DNA from: Bacteroidales bacterium | Lineage (GTDB): Bacteria > Bacteroidota > Bacteroidia > Bacteroidales > JAGOPY01 | DNA: 64,000 nucleotides | Direction: 5' to 3' | Assembly: GCA_023229505.1 (NCBI GenBank) | Contig: JALNZD010000014.1 | Coordinates: 26,830 to 90,829, forward strand | Shown: piece by piece, positions 15,697 to 25,296 of the stretch | How positions within the stretch are numbered: the stretch's first letter is position 1 | Layout: the number at the start of each line of letters is the position of its first letter | Program-made: the position numbers and the translations under genes | Notes under the pieces: generated by a model | Database searches by the model: none | What the model saw: only the letters and a program-made list of their open reading frames with translations | What the model was told of the DNA's origin: nothing

Positions 15697-18600
15697 CTAG
15701 AATTTCAAATTAATATTAAAACCAAGACTTCTTGCTGACGGGAGCTGGCCAAATTCCAAACCCTGGACATTGCCATTCGTGAATGAGGTTTCCGGATCAA
15801 CATGAGGGACGGTGCTGTATAATATTGCCAGGTTACGTCCGACGATCGAGATATTTATACCTTTGATCGGGAAGTTGCCAAGATTCTTAAAAGTATATCC
15901 GAGACGCACTTCGCGCAGTTTGACATAACTTGCATCAAAAATACTACCGGCAGGGATGCTGTTTGTGAATGCAGCATGGTTATACTCTTCAGCAGTAACC
16001 ACCACATCATTGGGTACATAAGTAATATTGCCATCAGCATCCTCAACCTCTTTAACGCCGATACCAACAATACCACCTTCTCTTCCAATCAGCGTTTCTT
16101 CGATAGCTCCGGCATATCTTCCCCATGCATTGGTCATGCAATAAACATCTCCACCCATATGGACATCAATTAAGAAACTTAAATCAAATCCTTTAAAGTT
16201 GAATTCATTGTTTATACCACCAATCCAGTCAGGCTGGTAATTACCCAGGATTTTAAGGTCCCCTTTGACTGGAACTCCATTTCTGTTAATAATATTTCCG
16301 TCAGGGTCGCGTAGGTAATCAGCACCATACAACGATCCATAAGGTTGGCCTGGAATTGCCATTACTTTAAGATCCCAATAGGTTCCTAATTCATACTGCT
16401 CAACGCCTTCCGCTAATGAAACAACTTCGTTCTTGTTTTTTGCAAAGTTTAAGTAAATATCCCAGTTAAATCCTTTGTCAGATTTGACAGGAGAAGCACC
16501 AAGGGTGATTTCGATACCGCTATTATCAATCTGACCGGCGTTAATAAACTTAGATGTATAACCGGAACTTGCTGAAACCGGGATGGCGATAATCTGATTC
16601 TTGGTCTGCTGGTTGTAGTAAGTAAAATCCAGGCTGATCCTGTTCAGGAAGAACTTTAATTCAGCACCTGTTTCGAATCCATAGACTTTTTGAGGCTTCA
16701 GTTCAGGATTCGGAAGACCGTCAGGCACATATTGATTCAAATATTTTGTAGCCGAGTTCCATCCTGAACCAAAACTTAATACAGGAAGAAGATTATACGG
16801 ATCGGTATCACTACCAACTACGGCATAGCCAACTCTAACCTTGGCATACGACAGAACCTTATTATCCATCTTGGCAAGATCAGTTATTACAGCGCTTAAC
16901 GTAAATGAAGGATAGAAGTACGACCAGCTTTCCTTAGGCAATGTACTCGACCAGTCATTTCTTCCCGTAAATTCAAGGAATAAGGCATTTTTAAATCCTA
17001 ACTGTCCTGAAAAATACAAACTATGAATACTCTTTTCACGGAAAAAACTGGTTGATCTTAAAGCAACTTTGGAGTTAGCCAGGGTATAAACATCTGCAAC
17101 CGCTAATTCATCTGCTGCCCCAAAAGTCCGATGGAAATTCTGATTCATGATGTTGCCCCCAAGGTTTACATTTAAATCAAAATATTCACCCAGGCCCTTG
17201 TCAAACATGATCAAAGCATCCGTATTGATTTCCTTAAAAGTAGAGAGGGCTTCATCATAAAATCCATTTGGATTATCCATATCTCCATAAGCTGCTCTTT
17301 CAGTGCTTAAATTGCTGTAATTGTCGATACCGGTGCGAACAAATGCAGAAAGGTTTTCGGTAAATTTGTATAATACCTTTGCATTTCCGAAGAGCCTGTC
17401 CCTGTCAAGCGTATTTAAGTTCTCGTTAAGAGTGAAATAAGGATTATTATGATAATTATAATTCCAGTTGTATTTTGATCCATCAGGGTTTGTATAATTC
17501 TTCAGATCAGAATAATTTACCTGCCTTGATGCCCAGATAAACTGTTGAAACACATTCTGTGCATCATATCCGTATGCTGGTAAATTATCACTAGTTGCCG
17601 AAACGTAGTTAACAGACCCGGAGATGTTCAATTTATCGGTTGCATTGGCTGAAGCACCAAAAGCGAGTGTGTTTTTTTTGTAATCCGTATTCGGGAGCAT
17701 ACCTGTTTGATTCATATTAGTGTAGGATAAACGGAAATTCGCATCCGTGTAACCACCAACTATTGCTAAATTCGTAGTGGTAGTAACACCTGTTTCCAGG
17801 AAATCCTTAATGTTGTCAGGATGTGAAATCCAGGGAGTTGCTGTACGCACGCCATCGACTATCGGAGAATCATATTGAGGAAGCATTAGACCTGCATCCA
17901 GTTTTGGTCCCCAGCTTTCATCGACTCCGTCTTTGGTACCACCACCGGCTCCATCCACATAGGAGAATACGCCTTCCGCACCCTGTCCGTATTCATTCTG
18001 GTAATCCGGCAGTCTTAATGGTCTTTCAAAAGTGGTTGAATTTGACAATTCAATGTTCAGACCTTTTCTTGTTGTACCTGAAAGGGAGCCGGATTTAGTA
18101 GTGATCAGAATAACCCCGTTAGCTGCTCTTGAGCCATAAAGGGCTGCAGCATTTGGTCCTTTCAAAACGGAGATACTTTCAATATCATCCGGGTTGATAT
18201 CGGCTGCTCCATTACCTCTGTTCGTTCCATTGTTTTTACTGACGACTCTTCCTTTTCCGCCTAATCCGTCTCCGGCAGCAAAATCATCATTATTTATGGG
18301 TATACCATCAACAACAAACAGAGGCTGGTTGTTGCCTCCTAATGAACCGGCTCCGCGGATCACAATACGTGATGAAGATCCAACGGCGCCTGAAGAATTT
18401 GTGATCTGAACACCGGCTATTTTTCCGCTGAGTGAATTGACGATGTTCGTTTCCTTGGCCTTGGCCAATTCTTCGCCTTTCATGTCCTGCACGGCATAAC
18501 CAATTGATTTCTTTTCACGTGAGATACCTAATGCCGTGACGACCACTTCGTTTAGCCCGACCACGTCATCTTCCAAAGTGATATTAATGACGGCCCTTCC

Positions 18601-18858
18601 GTCAATTTTTTCCTCTCTGGTCAACATCCCGACAAATGAAAAGATAAGCTCATTATAGCCTGCAGGAACAGTCAGTACAAATTTGCCGTTAATGTCGGTA
18701 ACTGTCCCTGTCAGTGTGCCTTTGACAACAATAGAAACCCCTGGAAGAGGTGTCCCGTCTTTGGCATCCGTTACCGTCCCTTTGACTTCCATTTGAGCCA
18801 AAGCGGCATGCATTCCTACGAATAGTAGAAACACGAAAAAAAGTGTAAATTTTCTCAT
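15697..18858 (-). CDS. SusC/RagA-family TonB-linked outer membrane transporter
   Basis: A 1053-residue TonB-dependent porin. Signal peptide (residues 1-21), a CarboxypepD_reg-like domain (VKGTVTDAKDGTPLPGVSIVVKG), the SusC hinge LNEVVVTALGI, a plug domain (GKIAGVQI, LFVVDGIPI, SVLKGPNAAALYGSRAANGVI) and a C-terminal 22-strand barrel ending with Phe (INLKF). It is the first gene of the susC-susD-lipoprotein operon, 22 bp before susD. No anti-sigma or ECF sigma gene precedes it, so regulation is not visible. The 246-bp AT-rich gap upstream must hold the promoter, but no clear box stands out. Confidence 0.93.
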   Translation of the reverse strand: MRKFTLFFVFLLFVGMHAALAQMEVKGTVTDAKDGTPLPGVSIVVKGTLTGTVTDINGKFVLTVPAGYNELIFSFVGMLTREEKIDGRAVINITLEDDVVGLNEVVVTALGISREKKSIGYAVQDMKGEELAKAKETNIVNSLSGKIAGVQITNSSGAVGSSSRIVIRGAGSLGGNNQPLFVVDGIPINNDDFAAGDGLGGKGRVVSKNNGTNRGNGAADINPDDIESISVLKGPNAAALYGSRAANGVILITTKSGSLSGTTRKGLNIELSNSTTFERPLRLPDYQNEYGQGAEGVFSYVDGAGGGTKDGVDESWGPKLDAGLMLPQYDSPIVDGVRTATPWISHPDNIKDFLETGVTTTTNLAIVGGYTDANFRLSYTNMNQTGMLPNTDYKKNTLAFGASANATDKLNISGSVNYVSATSDNLPAYGYDAQNVFQQFIWASRQVNYSDLKNYTNPDGSKYNWNYNYHNNPYFTLNENLNTLDRDRLFGNAKVLYKFTENLSAFVRTGIDNYSNLSTERAAYGDMDNPNGFYDEALSTFKEINTDALIMFDKGLGEYFDLNVNLGGNIMNQNFHRTFGAADELAVADVYTLANSKVALRSTSFFREKSIHSLYFSGQLGFKNALFLEFTGRNDWSSTLPKESWSYFYPSFTLSAVITDLAKMDNKVLSYAKVRVGYAVVGSDTDPYNLLPVLSFGSGWNSATKYLNQYVPDGLPNPELKPQKVYGFETGAELKFFLNRISLDFTYYNQQTKNQIIAIPVSASSGYTSKFINAGQIDNSGIEITLGASPVKSDKGFNWDIYLNFAKNKNEVVSLAEGVEQYELGTYWDLKVMAIPGQPYGSLYGADYLRDPDGNIINRNGVPVKGDLKILGNYQPDWIGGINNEFNFKGFDLSFLIDVHMGGDVYCMTNAWGRYAGAIEETLIGREGGIVGIGVKEVEDADGNITYVPNDVVVTAEEYNHAAFTNSIPAGSIFDASYVKLREVRLGYTFKNLGNFPIKGINISIVGRNLAILYSTVPHVDPETSFTNGNVQGLEFGQLPSARSLGFNINLKF

Positions 18859-19104
18859 AGAAGTAATTTTTGGTTAATTGAATATTTGAATTCGCTTCTG
18901 TTAGTGCAATATTACAATAATATTAATTTATTCACAATTAATTTTTAAGAATTATTTAACCAAAAATTAACAAAATGGTAATATTATTCTCTGATCGCGT
19001 GATAGATAAGTGGTAATAAATTTTAAAAACTGACTATTTATTTATATACAGTCTAGTTTCATGGAAAATCGGTAGAGCATGTATTTAATAACTGAGATGT
19101 CATC

Positions 19105-19551
19105 TCAATTGTAGCATCTCCTAGAAAAATGAGCGATTCCAAGGATGAAAATAAACCCGGTATGGATCAGGTAGCGTAACCAGTCAAAATTAAGAAAGGC
19201 CAGATCCAGGGAAAAGATGATAAGCGCCGCAACAAAAAAAAGGTAAAATCCAACTTTACGTTTAAGCAGGAAAAGGATTATCCCGGCAGTGGCAGCGGTA
19301 TATAATGCTGCTCCAGCTATTACAAACCAGCGGAAAAAATATGGAGAGGGGTCTTCAGGTCCATAGTAGGAACTGATGGCTTGGTTAATATTTCGGGAAA
19401 ACATTAATCCGGCAAGAAAAATCAAGGCCAGGATCAGAAAATAAGTCAGTGCCATGGATAATATTATCCTGCACAAAAAAGACCTTTTTTTTATCCTGGC
19501 TGGAGGCAGCTTTTCCTGTAAATCAGGTGAACTCATTTCAATAATTGTCAT
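19105..19551 (-). CDS. Hypothetical four-helix membrane protein
   Basis: A 148-residue protein with a short charged N-terminus and four hydrophobic segments (about residues 28-50, 74-95, 100-120 and 125-143). No motif recognised. It follows hutH on the same strand after a 27-bp gap, so it could be co-transcribed with hutH, but no functional link is evident. The ATG at residue 6 (MSSPDL) is an alternative start. Composition resembles the neighbours. Confidence 0.65.
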   Translation of the reverse strand: MTIIEMSSPDLQEKLPPARIKKRSFLCRIILSMALTYFLILALIFLAGLMFSRNINQAISSYYGPEDPSPYFFRWFVIAGAALYTAATAGIILFLLKRKVGFYLFFVAALIIFSLDLAFLNFDWLRYLIHTGFIFILGIAHFSRRCYN

Positions 19552-19578
19552 GTGAAAATGAACAAGCTAAGATAGGGA

Positions 19579-21102
19579 TTATTCCAAACAGCCGATCTCT
19601 TTTTCGACTTCATTTAGTATTTCGCAGGATTTGACCAGTGCCTTCATGGTGTTATGGTCGTCGTAAAGCGGGCGGTCGATATCAAGGAAAGTAACATGTT
19701 TACGAATAACTTCCTTTGCTTTTGTCACCCCTTTACCGAACGTGAATTCACGGAAATCGAGGGCCTGTGCGGCGGCCATCAATTCTATCCCCAGGATACC
19801 ATAAGCATTATCCAGGATCTGGAAATTCTTCAGGGCCACATTCATGCCCATGGAGACGAAATCTTCCTGGTCGGCTGCGGCCGGGATCGATTGGATCGAA
19901 GCCGGTGCGGACAGGATCCTTTGTTCCACGATCTGCATATCGGCCGTGTACTGGCTAAGCATCAGGCCGGAAAACATACCTGCACCTTTGGTCAGGAAAG
20001 CCGGCAATCCGACACTGAGGGCAGGATTTACCAACCGGTTCATCCTTCTTTCAGACAGCACGCAGATCATAGTGATAGCAGCACCTGCCATATCCATCGG
20101 CAATGCTACCGGGCTTCCCTGGAAATTAGCCCCGGTTAAGGTAAGGTTCTCTTCAGGAAAGAAGATAGGATTGTCGCCAACACCGTTCAGTTCTGTTTCA
20201 ACCTGTTTTACAGCCCATGCCATAGCATCGTGAGCCGTGCCGATCACCTGGGGTGTCGAACGCATCGAATAAGCATCCTGAACCTTGGATTTAATTTTCC
20301 CTTCAATAAGGTCGCCGCCGGATATAAGCTTGTTAATGGCGCCGGCACTCCGGATTGCTCCTGAAAAGCCTCTTACTTCATGCAGCTTGATATTATATGG
20401 CTTCATATTGGCCTTGAGCGCTTCGAGCGACATGGCCGCGGCGATTTCAGCCTGTTTCAGCCAGTTGTTGGCATCGTAAAGAAAGATTGCGCTCATGGCG
20501 GTCATCACGTTAGAGCCATTTATGGTGGCCAGTCCGTCCCTGGCCTGCAAACCAGGCACCGGGATGCCGGCCCTGTAAAGTGCTTCTTTGCCATCAAGCA
20601 ATTCACCTTTATAATATGCTTTGCCTTCACCCATCATCAATAAGGCGATCTGCGACATTGGCGCAAGGTCCCCGCAAGCGCCAACAGATCCCTTCTGGCA
20701 AACATAAGGCGTTACCTCTTTGTTGAGCATTTCCACCAGGGTTTGGGTGATAGCCAGGCGCATACCTGAATTGCCGTGCGCATGTACATTGATCCTGCCC
20801 ACCATGGCGCCCCTTACCCACTCGATAGGCATTGGGTCTCCGATACCGGCCGCATGATTATATATAAGGTATCGCTGGAATTGCTGAACCTGTTCATCAG
20901 TCAGCACCATTTCCGAGAATTCACCGATCCCGGTATTGACCCCGTACATGATTTCACGGGCAACGATTTTCTTTTCCAACATGGCACGGCAGGCTTCGAT
21001 CCTTGTGACCGCATCCGGGTGAAGTTCAACTTTTTCATTGTGACGGGCCACATTGACCACGTCTTCTATGGTGAGGCCGGAGCCTTTTATAACTAGGGTC
21101 AT
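19579..21102 (-). CDS. hutH: Histidine ammonia-lyase with a Cys-type MIO triad
   Basis: A 507-residue aromatic amino-acid ammonia-lyase. His83 (YNHAAGIGDP) matches the residue that marks histidine-specific members, so deamination of histidine to urocanate is the likely reaction. The self-cyclising triad, normally Ala-Ser-Gly, is Ala142-Cys143-Gly144 here (GSVGACGDLAPMSQ; the codon is TGC). In the Pseudomonas putida enzyme, a Ser143Cys mutant is known to mature into active enzyme, so activity is plausible. Other family blocks (NGSNVMTAMSA, DAYSMRSTPQVIG, NPIFF, QYTADMQIVEQ) are present. It stands apart from hutI and ftcD, which lie 25 kb away; hutU is not in the window. Confidence 0.9.
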   Translation of the reverse strand: MTLVIKGSGLTIEDVVNVARHNEKVELHPDAVTRIEACRAMLEKKIVAREIMYGVNTGIGEFSEMVLTDEQVQQFQRYLIYNHAAGIGDPMPIEWVRGAMVGRINVHAHGNSGMRLAITQTLVEMLNKEVTPYVCQKGSVGACGDLAPMSQIALLMMGEGKAYYKGELLDGKEALYRAGIPVPGLQARDGLATINGSNVMTAMSAIFLYDANNWLKQAEIAAAMSLEALKANMKPYNIKLHEVRGFSGAIRSAGAINKLISGGDLIEGKIKSKVQDAYSMRSTPQVIGTAHDAMAWAVKQVETELNGVGDNPIFFPEENLTLTGANFQGSPVALPMDMAGAAITMICVLSERRMNRLVNPALSVGLPAFLTKGAGMFSGLMLSQYTADMQIVEQRILSAPASIQSIPAAADQEDFVSMGMNVALKNFQILDNAYGILGIELMAAAQALDFREFTFGKGVTKAKEVIRKHVTFLDIDRPLYDDHNTMKALVKSCEILNEVEKEIGCLE

Positions 21103-21461
21103 AAATTATAATTTTGAATGTTAAATGTTGAATTTTGAATTAATGTATTATTTGTGAACAAGAAGTGAATTTTAAATATCGAATCCTGAATTCAACATTT
21201 AAAATTCAACATTCAACATTTCAATAGAGTGCTGTGCGGTTGATCTTGATCTTAAACTTTAAAATCCAGCTATACATAAATTGGAGGTCAATTTGCACAA
21301 AATTAGAAAAATATTCACTATTGTCCGATTAACTTTTGTTTATCCCCAACAGGGAATTAAATCCAAATCGTATTCCACACTGCTACAACACTTTATCTGC
21401 TACGCAGAATTCGCCGTAGGTGATTTAGTATGGTAGAACAAAAGTTGCCCCATAAAAACAA
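21103..21461. other. Gene-free 359-bp gap with AT-rich inverted repeats
   Basis: Between hisS and hutH (both minus strand). Degenerate repeats of TGTTGAATTTTGAA type at about 21114-21150 are inverted relative to AATTCAACATTCAACATTT-type units at about 21184-21224, so the whole could fold into a long AT hairpin. The rest holds no reading frame or motif I can support; it must contain the hutH promoter and the end of hisS transcript readthrough. Confidence 0.55.
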
Positions 21462-22844
21462 TTACCTCGTAGAGGTTTTAGTATCCTTAAACATGCTGAT
21501 CAGCTGTTCAATTGTAAGGGCAAACTGCTCGCCTGATTTCATGTTTTTCACGGTAAGACTGCCACTGCTGATCTCATCTTCCCCGATTAACACAACATAA
21601 GGGATTTGTTTCTGGTCAGCATATTTCATTTGCTTTTTCAGCTTTCCGGGGTCCGGGTAAATTTCCGTGACAATCCCGGATTCACGCAACTGAACGGCAA
21701 GCCGGAGGCAGTATTTTTCTTCCTTTTCACCAAAATTGACAAATAAAACCCGGGTTTCTGAAACATCGTGTTCAGGGAACCGGTTTAAAGCAAGCAATAC
21801 ATCGTAAATCCGGTCAGCGCCGAAGGAGATCCCGACCCCTGAAACACCCGGGAGACCGAAAACGCCTGTCAGGTCATCATATCGTCCACCCCCGCAAATA
21901 CTTCCAATCTCAACTTCGTTTGACTTAACTTCAAAAATAGTCCCGGTGTAATAATTCAGCCCGCGGGCAAGGGTAATATCCAGTTCACAGCCATCTACAA
22001 TACCCAGGATTTCCAATCTTTCATAAATAGTGCGCATTTCGCTGATTCCCTGAATCCCCTGAGCAGACCCTTCCAGCATGGCCTGCAGGATTTGGATTTT
22101 TTCCCTATAATCTCCTTCCAGGTTCATGAAAGGGATGAGTTTGCCAATTTCGCCGGGTGTGAACCCTTTAGTAATAAGTTCTTCCTGAACTTTTTCCAGG
22201 CTAATTTTTTCCAGTTTGTCAAGGGCAACGGTAAGGTCTGTAAAACGGTCCGGCACGCCTGCTATTTCAGCCATTCCGGCCAGTATTTTCCGGTTATTCA
22301 GTTTTGTAATCACCCGGACATTGAGATTTTTGCAAATGTCATGAATGATCTGAACGAGTTCCACTTCATTCATTAGCGAATCGCTGCCGATCACATCCAC
22401 ATCACACTGGTAAAACTCCCTGTATCTCCCTTTCTGGGGTTTGTCGGCCCGCCAGACGGTCTGGATCTGGTAACGCTTGAATGGGAAGGTGATTTCATTC
22501 AGATGCTGAACCACGAAACGGGCAAACGGGACAGTCAGGTCATACCGCAATCCTTTTTCAGCGATCTTTTGCGTCAACTGGCTGAGGTTTTCTTTATCTA
22601 CTTCACCAATTGCAATATCAGACAAATAGTTACCGGAGTTAAGTATTTTAAAGAGGAGTTTATCTCCTTCATCACCATATTTTCCGGTAAGTGTGGACAA
22701 GTTTTCCATAGCCGGGGTTTCGATAGGGACATATCCATAATGGCTGAACACTTTCCGGATATGCTCAAAAATATAATTTCGCCGCATCATTTCCTGCGGT
22801 GTAAAATCCCTTGTGCCTTTCGGGATGGTATATTTTTCCCCCAT
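21462..22844 (-). CDS. hisS: Histidine--tRNA ligase
   Basis: A 460-residue class II aminoacyl-tRNA synthetase charging tRNA-His. It opens with the expected IPKGTRDFTPQEMMRRNYIFE; motif 2 is KGRYREFYQCDVDVIG; the histidine-binding block is LARGLNYYTGTIFEV; motif 3 is GGRYDDL with GVGISFGADR. The C-terminal anticodon-binding domain (RVLFVNFGEKEEKYCLRLA) is complete. Normal length. It lies upstream of hutH on the same strand but separated by a 359-bp gap. Confidence 0.95.
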   Translation of the reverse strand: MGEKYTIPKGTRDFTPQEMMRRNYIFEHIRKVFSHYGYVPIETPAMENLSTLTGKYGDEGDKLLFKILNSGNYLSDIAIGEVDKENLSQLTQKIAEKGLRYDLTVPFARFVVQHLNEITFPFKRYQIQTVWRADKPQKGRYREFYQCDVDVIGSDSLMNEVELVQIIHDICKNLNVRVITKLNNRKILAGMAEIAGVPDRFTDLTVALDKLEKISLEKVQEELITKGFTPGEIGKLIPFMNLEGDYREKIQILQAMLEGSAQGIQGISEMRTIYERLEILGIVDGCELDITLARGLNYYTGTIFEVKSNEVEIGSICGGGRYDDLTGVFGLPGVSGVGISFGADRIYDVLLALNRFPEHDVSETRVLFVNFGEKEEKYCLRLAVQLRESGIVTEIYPDPGKLKKQMKYADQKQIPYVVLIGEDEISSGSLTVKNMKSGEQFALTIEQLISMFKDTKTSTR

Positions 22845-22905
22845 GATAAACTTATTTTCAGGATTTAACTTCGATCAATTTTAAGCAAAGGTCGCATTTT
22901 TCGCT

Positions 22906-22913
22906 TATTTTTG
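22906..22913 (+). promoter_or_regulatory. -7 promoter box for the glycosyltransferase pair
   Basis: TATTTTTG, exact TAnnTTTG match, 26 bp before the ATG at 22940 and in the gap divergent from hisS. Confidence 0.5.
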
Positions 22914-22939
22914 CCTCCTTCTGGATATAAAATTACCGG

Positions 22940-24136
22940 ATGCACATCCTTCAGATAGCTAATAAGTTCCCTTATCCTCCAAAAGACGGGGGTTCTATCG
23001 CAACATTGAACCTGAGCAGGTCATTTGCTTCCCTTGGACACCGGGTTACGGTGCTGGCTATCAATACTTCAAAGCATTTTTCAGATCCTGCACTGATACC
23101 GGCTGAATTGTCCCAACAGATACGTTTTATTAGTGTTCCGGTGGATACGGATATCAGGATCCTGCGAATGATCAGGAACTTTTTATTTTCCGACAGGCCT
23201 TATAACGCGGAAAAATTCATCAGTCCTGACTTTGATCAAAAACTTCAGGAACTGCTGATTTCCAATAAATTCGACATCATCCAGCTTGAAGGCCTTTACC
23301 TGGCGCCTTATCTTAAAACCATCCGCACTCATTCAGCTGCGAAAGTCGTGATGCGTGCACATAATATTGAGCACGAGATCTGGGAAAGGACCGTCGCCCA
23401 GCAGAAAGGTCTGAAAAAATGGTATATCAGGAACCTTGCAGGCCGGATCAGACGAATGGAGCTTCAGTTTCTGAACAGTTATGATGCCGTCCTTCCCATT
23501 ACTTCCCGCGATGGAGACATTCTGAGGAATTTAGGGTGCCGTTTACCCTCTCATGTTGTTCCAATGGGTGTAAACGCCGGCGAACTGCTTCCTGAGCATG
23601 GCATGCTCGAATTCCCGTCAATATTCCATATCGGGGCACTCGACTGGATGCCCAACCAGGAAGGGCTCATATGGTTTTTTGAAAATGTATGGGAGAAAAT
23701 ACTGGAAAAACATCCTGACCTGGTGTTTTACCTGGCTGGCAGGAATGCACCACGGCATTTCAAGACGCTTCCTTACCCCAATGTCGTTTTTTTAGGTGAG
23801 GTTGAAGATGCTTACAATTTTATCCGTAGCAAAGCTGTCATGATCGTCCCGGTTTTATCAGGAAGCGGGATGAGGATTAAGATCATTGAAGGGATGGCCC
23901 TGGGAAAAGCAATTGTAACAACATCTATTGGGACGGAAGGCATAGCCACTACACATGGCACAGATATCCTTATCGCTGATGACCCGGAACAATTTGCCAG
24001 GAACGTTTGTGCCCTGATCGAAGACCGGAATTATTGCCTGGAAATTGGAGAAAATGCCCGTAACTTTGTAACAGTCCATTATGATAACTTTGCCATCACT
24101 TCATCGTTGGCAGAGTTTTATCAAAGTATACTCTGA
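22940..24136 (+). CDS. Glycosyltransferase, family 4 type
   Basis: A 398-residue GT-B fold glycosyltransferase. The N-terminal acceptor domain begins MHILQIANKFPYPPKDGG and has the typical MRAHNIEHEIWER block; the C-terminal nucleotide-sugar domain carries GSGMRIKIIEGMALGKAIVTT, which contains the family's EX7E catalytic pattern. No signal peptide. Sugar donor and acceptor are unknown. The stop shares a base with the start of the next glycosyltransferase (TGATG), so both are translated together, probably for a cell-surface glycan. Confidence 0.85.
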   Translation: MHILQIANKFPYPPKDGGSIATLNLSRSFASLGHRVTVLAINTSKHFSDPALIPAELSQQIRFISVPVDTDIRILRMIRNFLFSDRPYNAEKFISPDFDQKLQELLISNKFDIIQLEGLYLAPYLKTIRTHSAAKVVMRAHNIEHEIWERTVAQQKGLKKWYIRNLAGRIRRMELQFLNSYDAVLPITSRDGDILRNLGCRLPSHVVPMGVNAGELLPEHGMLEFPSIFHIGALDWMPNQEGLIWFFENVWEKILEKHPDLVFYLAGRNAPRHFKTLPYPNVVFLGEVEDAYNFIRSKAVMIVPVLSGSGMRIKIIEGMALGKAIVTTSIGTEGIATTHGTDILIADDPEQFARNVCALIEDRNYCLEIGENARNFVTVHYDNFAITSSLAEFYQSIL

Positions 24137-25296
24137 TGATCCCTGAACTCATATTCTGGATAGTTGTTTTTCTGGTTCTGCATACTTACGTGCTATACCC
24201 ATTGATCCTGCGTGTTTTTTCTGCAGGCAGGAAGGGAAATTCCCTGGTTTATGAACGGAATGAAGAATTGCCCGTAGTTTCCGTCATTATCTCTGCTCAT
24301 AATGAAGAAGCCTGTATTAAAGAGAAAGTGCAGAGCATTTTTGCCGGCTTTTATCCTTCAGAAAAATTTGAAGTGCTGATCGGCTCTGATCATTCCACTG
24401 ATAAAACGGGAGATATTATCAGATTGTTGATGAAAGATTACCCCACTTTAAAGTTTTTCGATTTTAAGGAAAGAAGAGGGAAGGGGAGCGTGGTTAATGA
24501 TCTGGTTCAGAAAGCATCCGGGACGATCCTCGTTTTAACGGATGCCAATGTGATTTTCAATGGCGATACTTTATTTTACCTGGTCAGGCATTTTAAAAAC
24601 AGCATGATCGGATTGGTAGACACCAATATGGTTAACCGGGGGATGAAGGAAGAAGGAATTTCATACCAGGAAAAGGCATATATATCGAGGGAGGTATGGA
24701 TCAAGGACCATGAAAGCCGCTTGTGGGGCGCTATGATGGGACCATTTGGCGGATGTTATGCCATCCGGAAAGAGGATTATGCCCGGGTGCCTGCTAATTT
24801 CCTGGTTGATGATTTTTATATCAATATGAGGATTTTTGAGAAGGGTAAACTTGCTATTAATGATATTCGTGCTATTGTTTTCGAGCGTGTTCCGGATGAA
24901 CTGAAAGTTGAATTCCACCGGAAAGTGCGGATTGGCACAGGAAATTTCCAGAATCTCCGGAAATTCTGGCGACTGATTTTTACTTCAAGGTATGGATTTG
25001 CTTTTCTCTCTCATAAAGTGATTCGCTGGTTCAGTCCTTTTTTCCTCCTCACCGCTCTGGCAACCAATATATTTCTTGCTTTCGGAAGCAGGTTTTACTT
25101 ATGGATTTTGTTTTGCCACTTATCGATATATTTCATTCCTCTCATCGATTGGGCATTGAAGAAGCTCAATATCTATATCGGGCCATTCCGGTTGGCGACA
25201 CATTTTTTATCCATGAATACCGCTCTGTTTATCGGGTTTTTCCGGTCGCTCGGAAAAGTCCGGTCAGGCGTTTGGGAACGAACCGAACGGGGTTAA
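24136..25296 (+). CDS. Membrane glycosyltransferase, family 2
   Basis: A 386-residue GT2 enzyme: an N-terminal membrane segment, a GT-A domain with VSVIISAHNEEACI (about residue 50), the DAN metal motif in LVLTDANVIF and VDDFYINMRI in the acceptor loop, then three to four C-terminal membrane helices. This layout resembles synthases that both polymerise or transfer sugar and stay membrane-bound. It overlaps the upstream GT4 gene by one base. Its final 68 bp overlap the convergent LptF/G gene, an unusually long overlap. Confidence 0.85.
   Translation: MIPELIFWIVVFLVLHTYVLYPLILRVFSAGRKGNSLVYERNEELPVVSVIISAHNEEACIKEKVQSIFAGFYPSEKFEVLIGSDHSTDKTGDIIRLLMKDYPTLKFFDFKERRGKGSVVNDLVQKASGTILVLTDANVIFNGDTLFYLVRHFKNSMIGLVDTNMVNRGMKEEGISYQEKAYISREVWIKDHESRLWGAMMGPFGGCYAIRKEDYARVPANFLVDDFYINMRIFEKGKLAINDIRAIVFERVPDELKVEFHRKVRIGTGNFQNLRKFWRLIFTSRYGFAFLSHKVIRWFSPFFLLTALATNIFLAFGSRFYLWILFCHLSIYFIPLIDWALKKLNIYIGPFRLATHFLSMNTALFIGFFRSLGKVRSGVWERTERG

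Noticed and set aside
18859..19104. An sRNA or ECF-dependent promoter upstream of susC
   Set aside because: The gap is AT-rich and carries no hairpin or promoter motif that I could support.
19654..20139. Open frame antisense to hutH (161 codons)
   Set aside because: Cys/His-rich translation typical of an antisense frame over a conserved enzyme gene.
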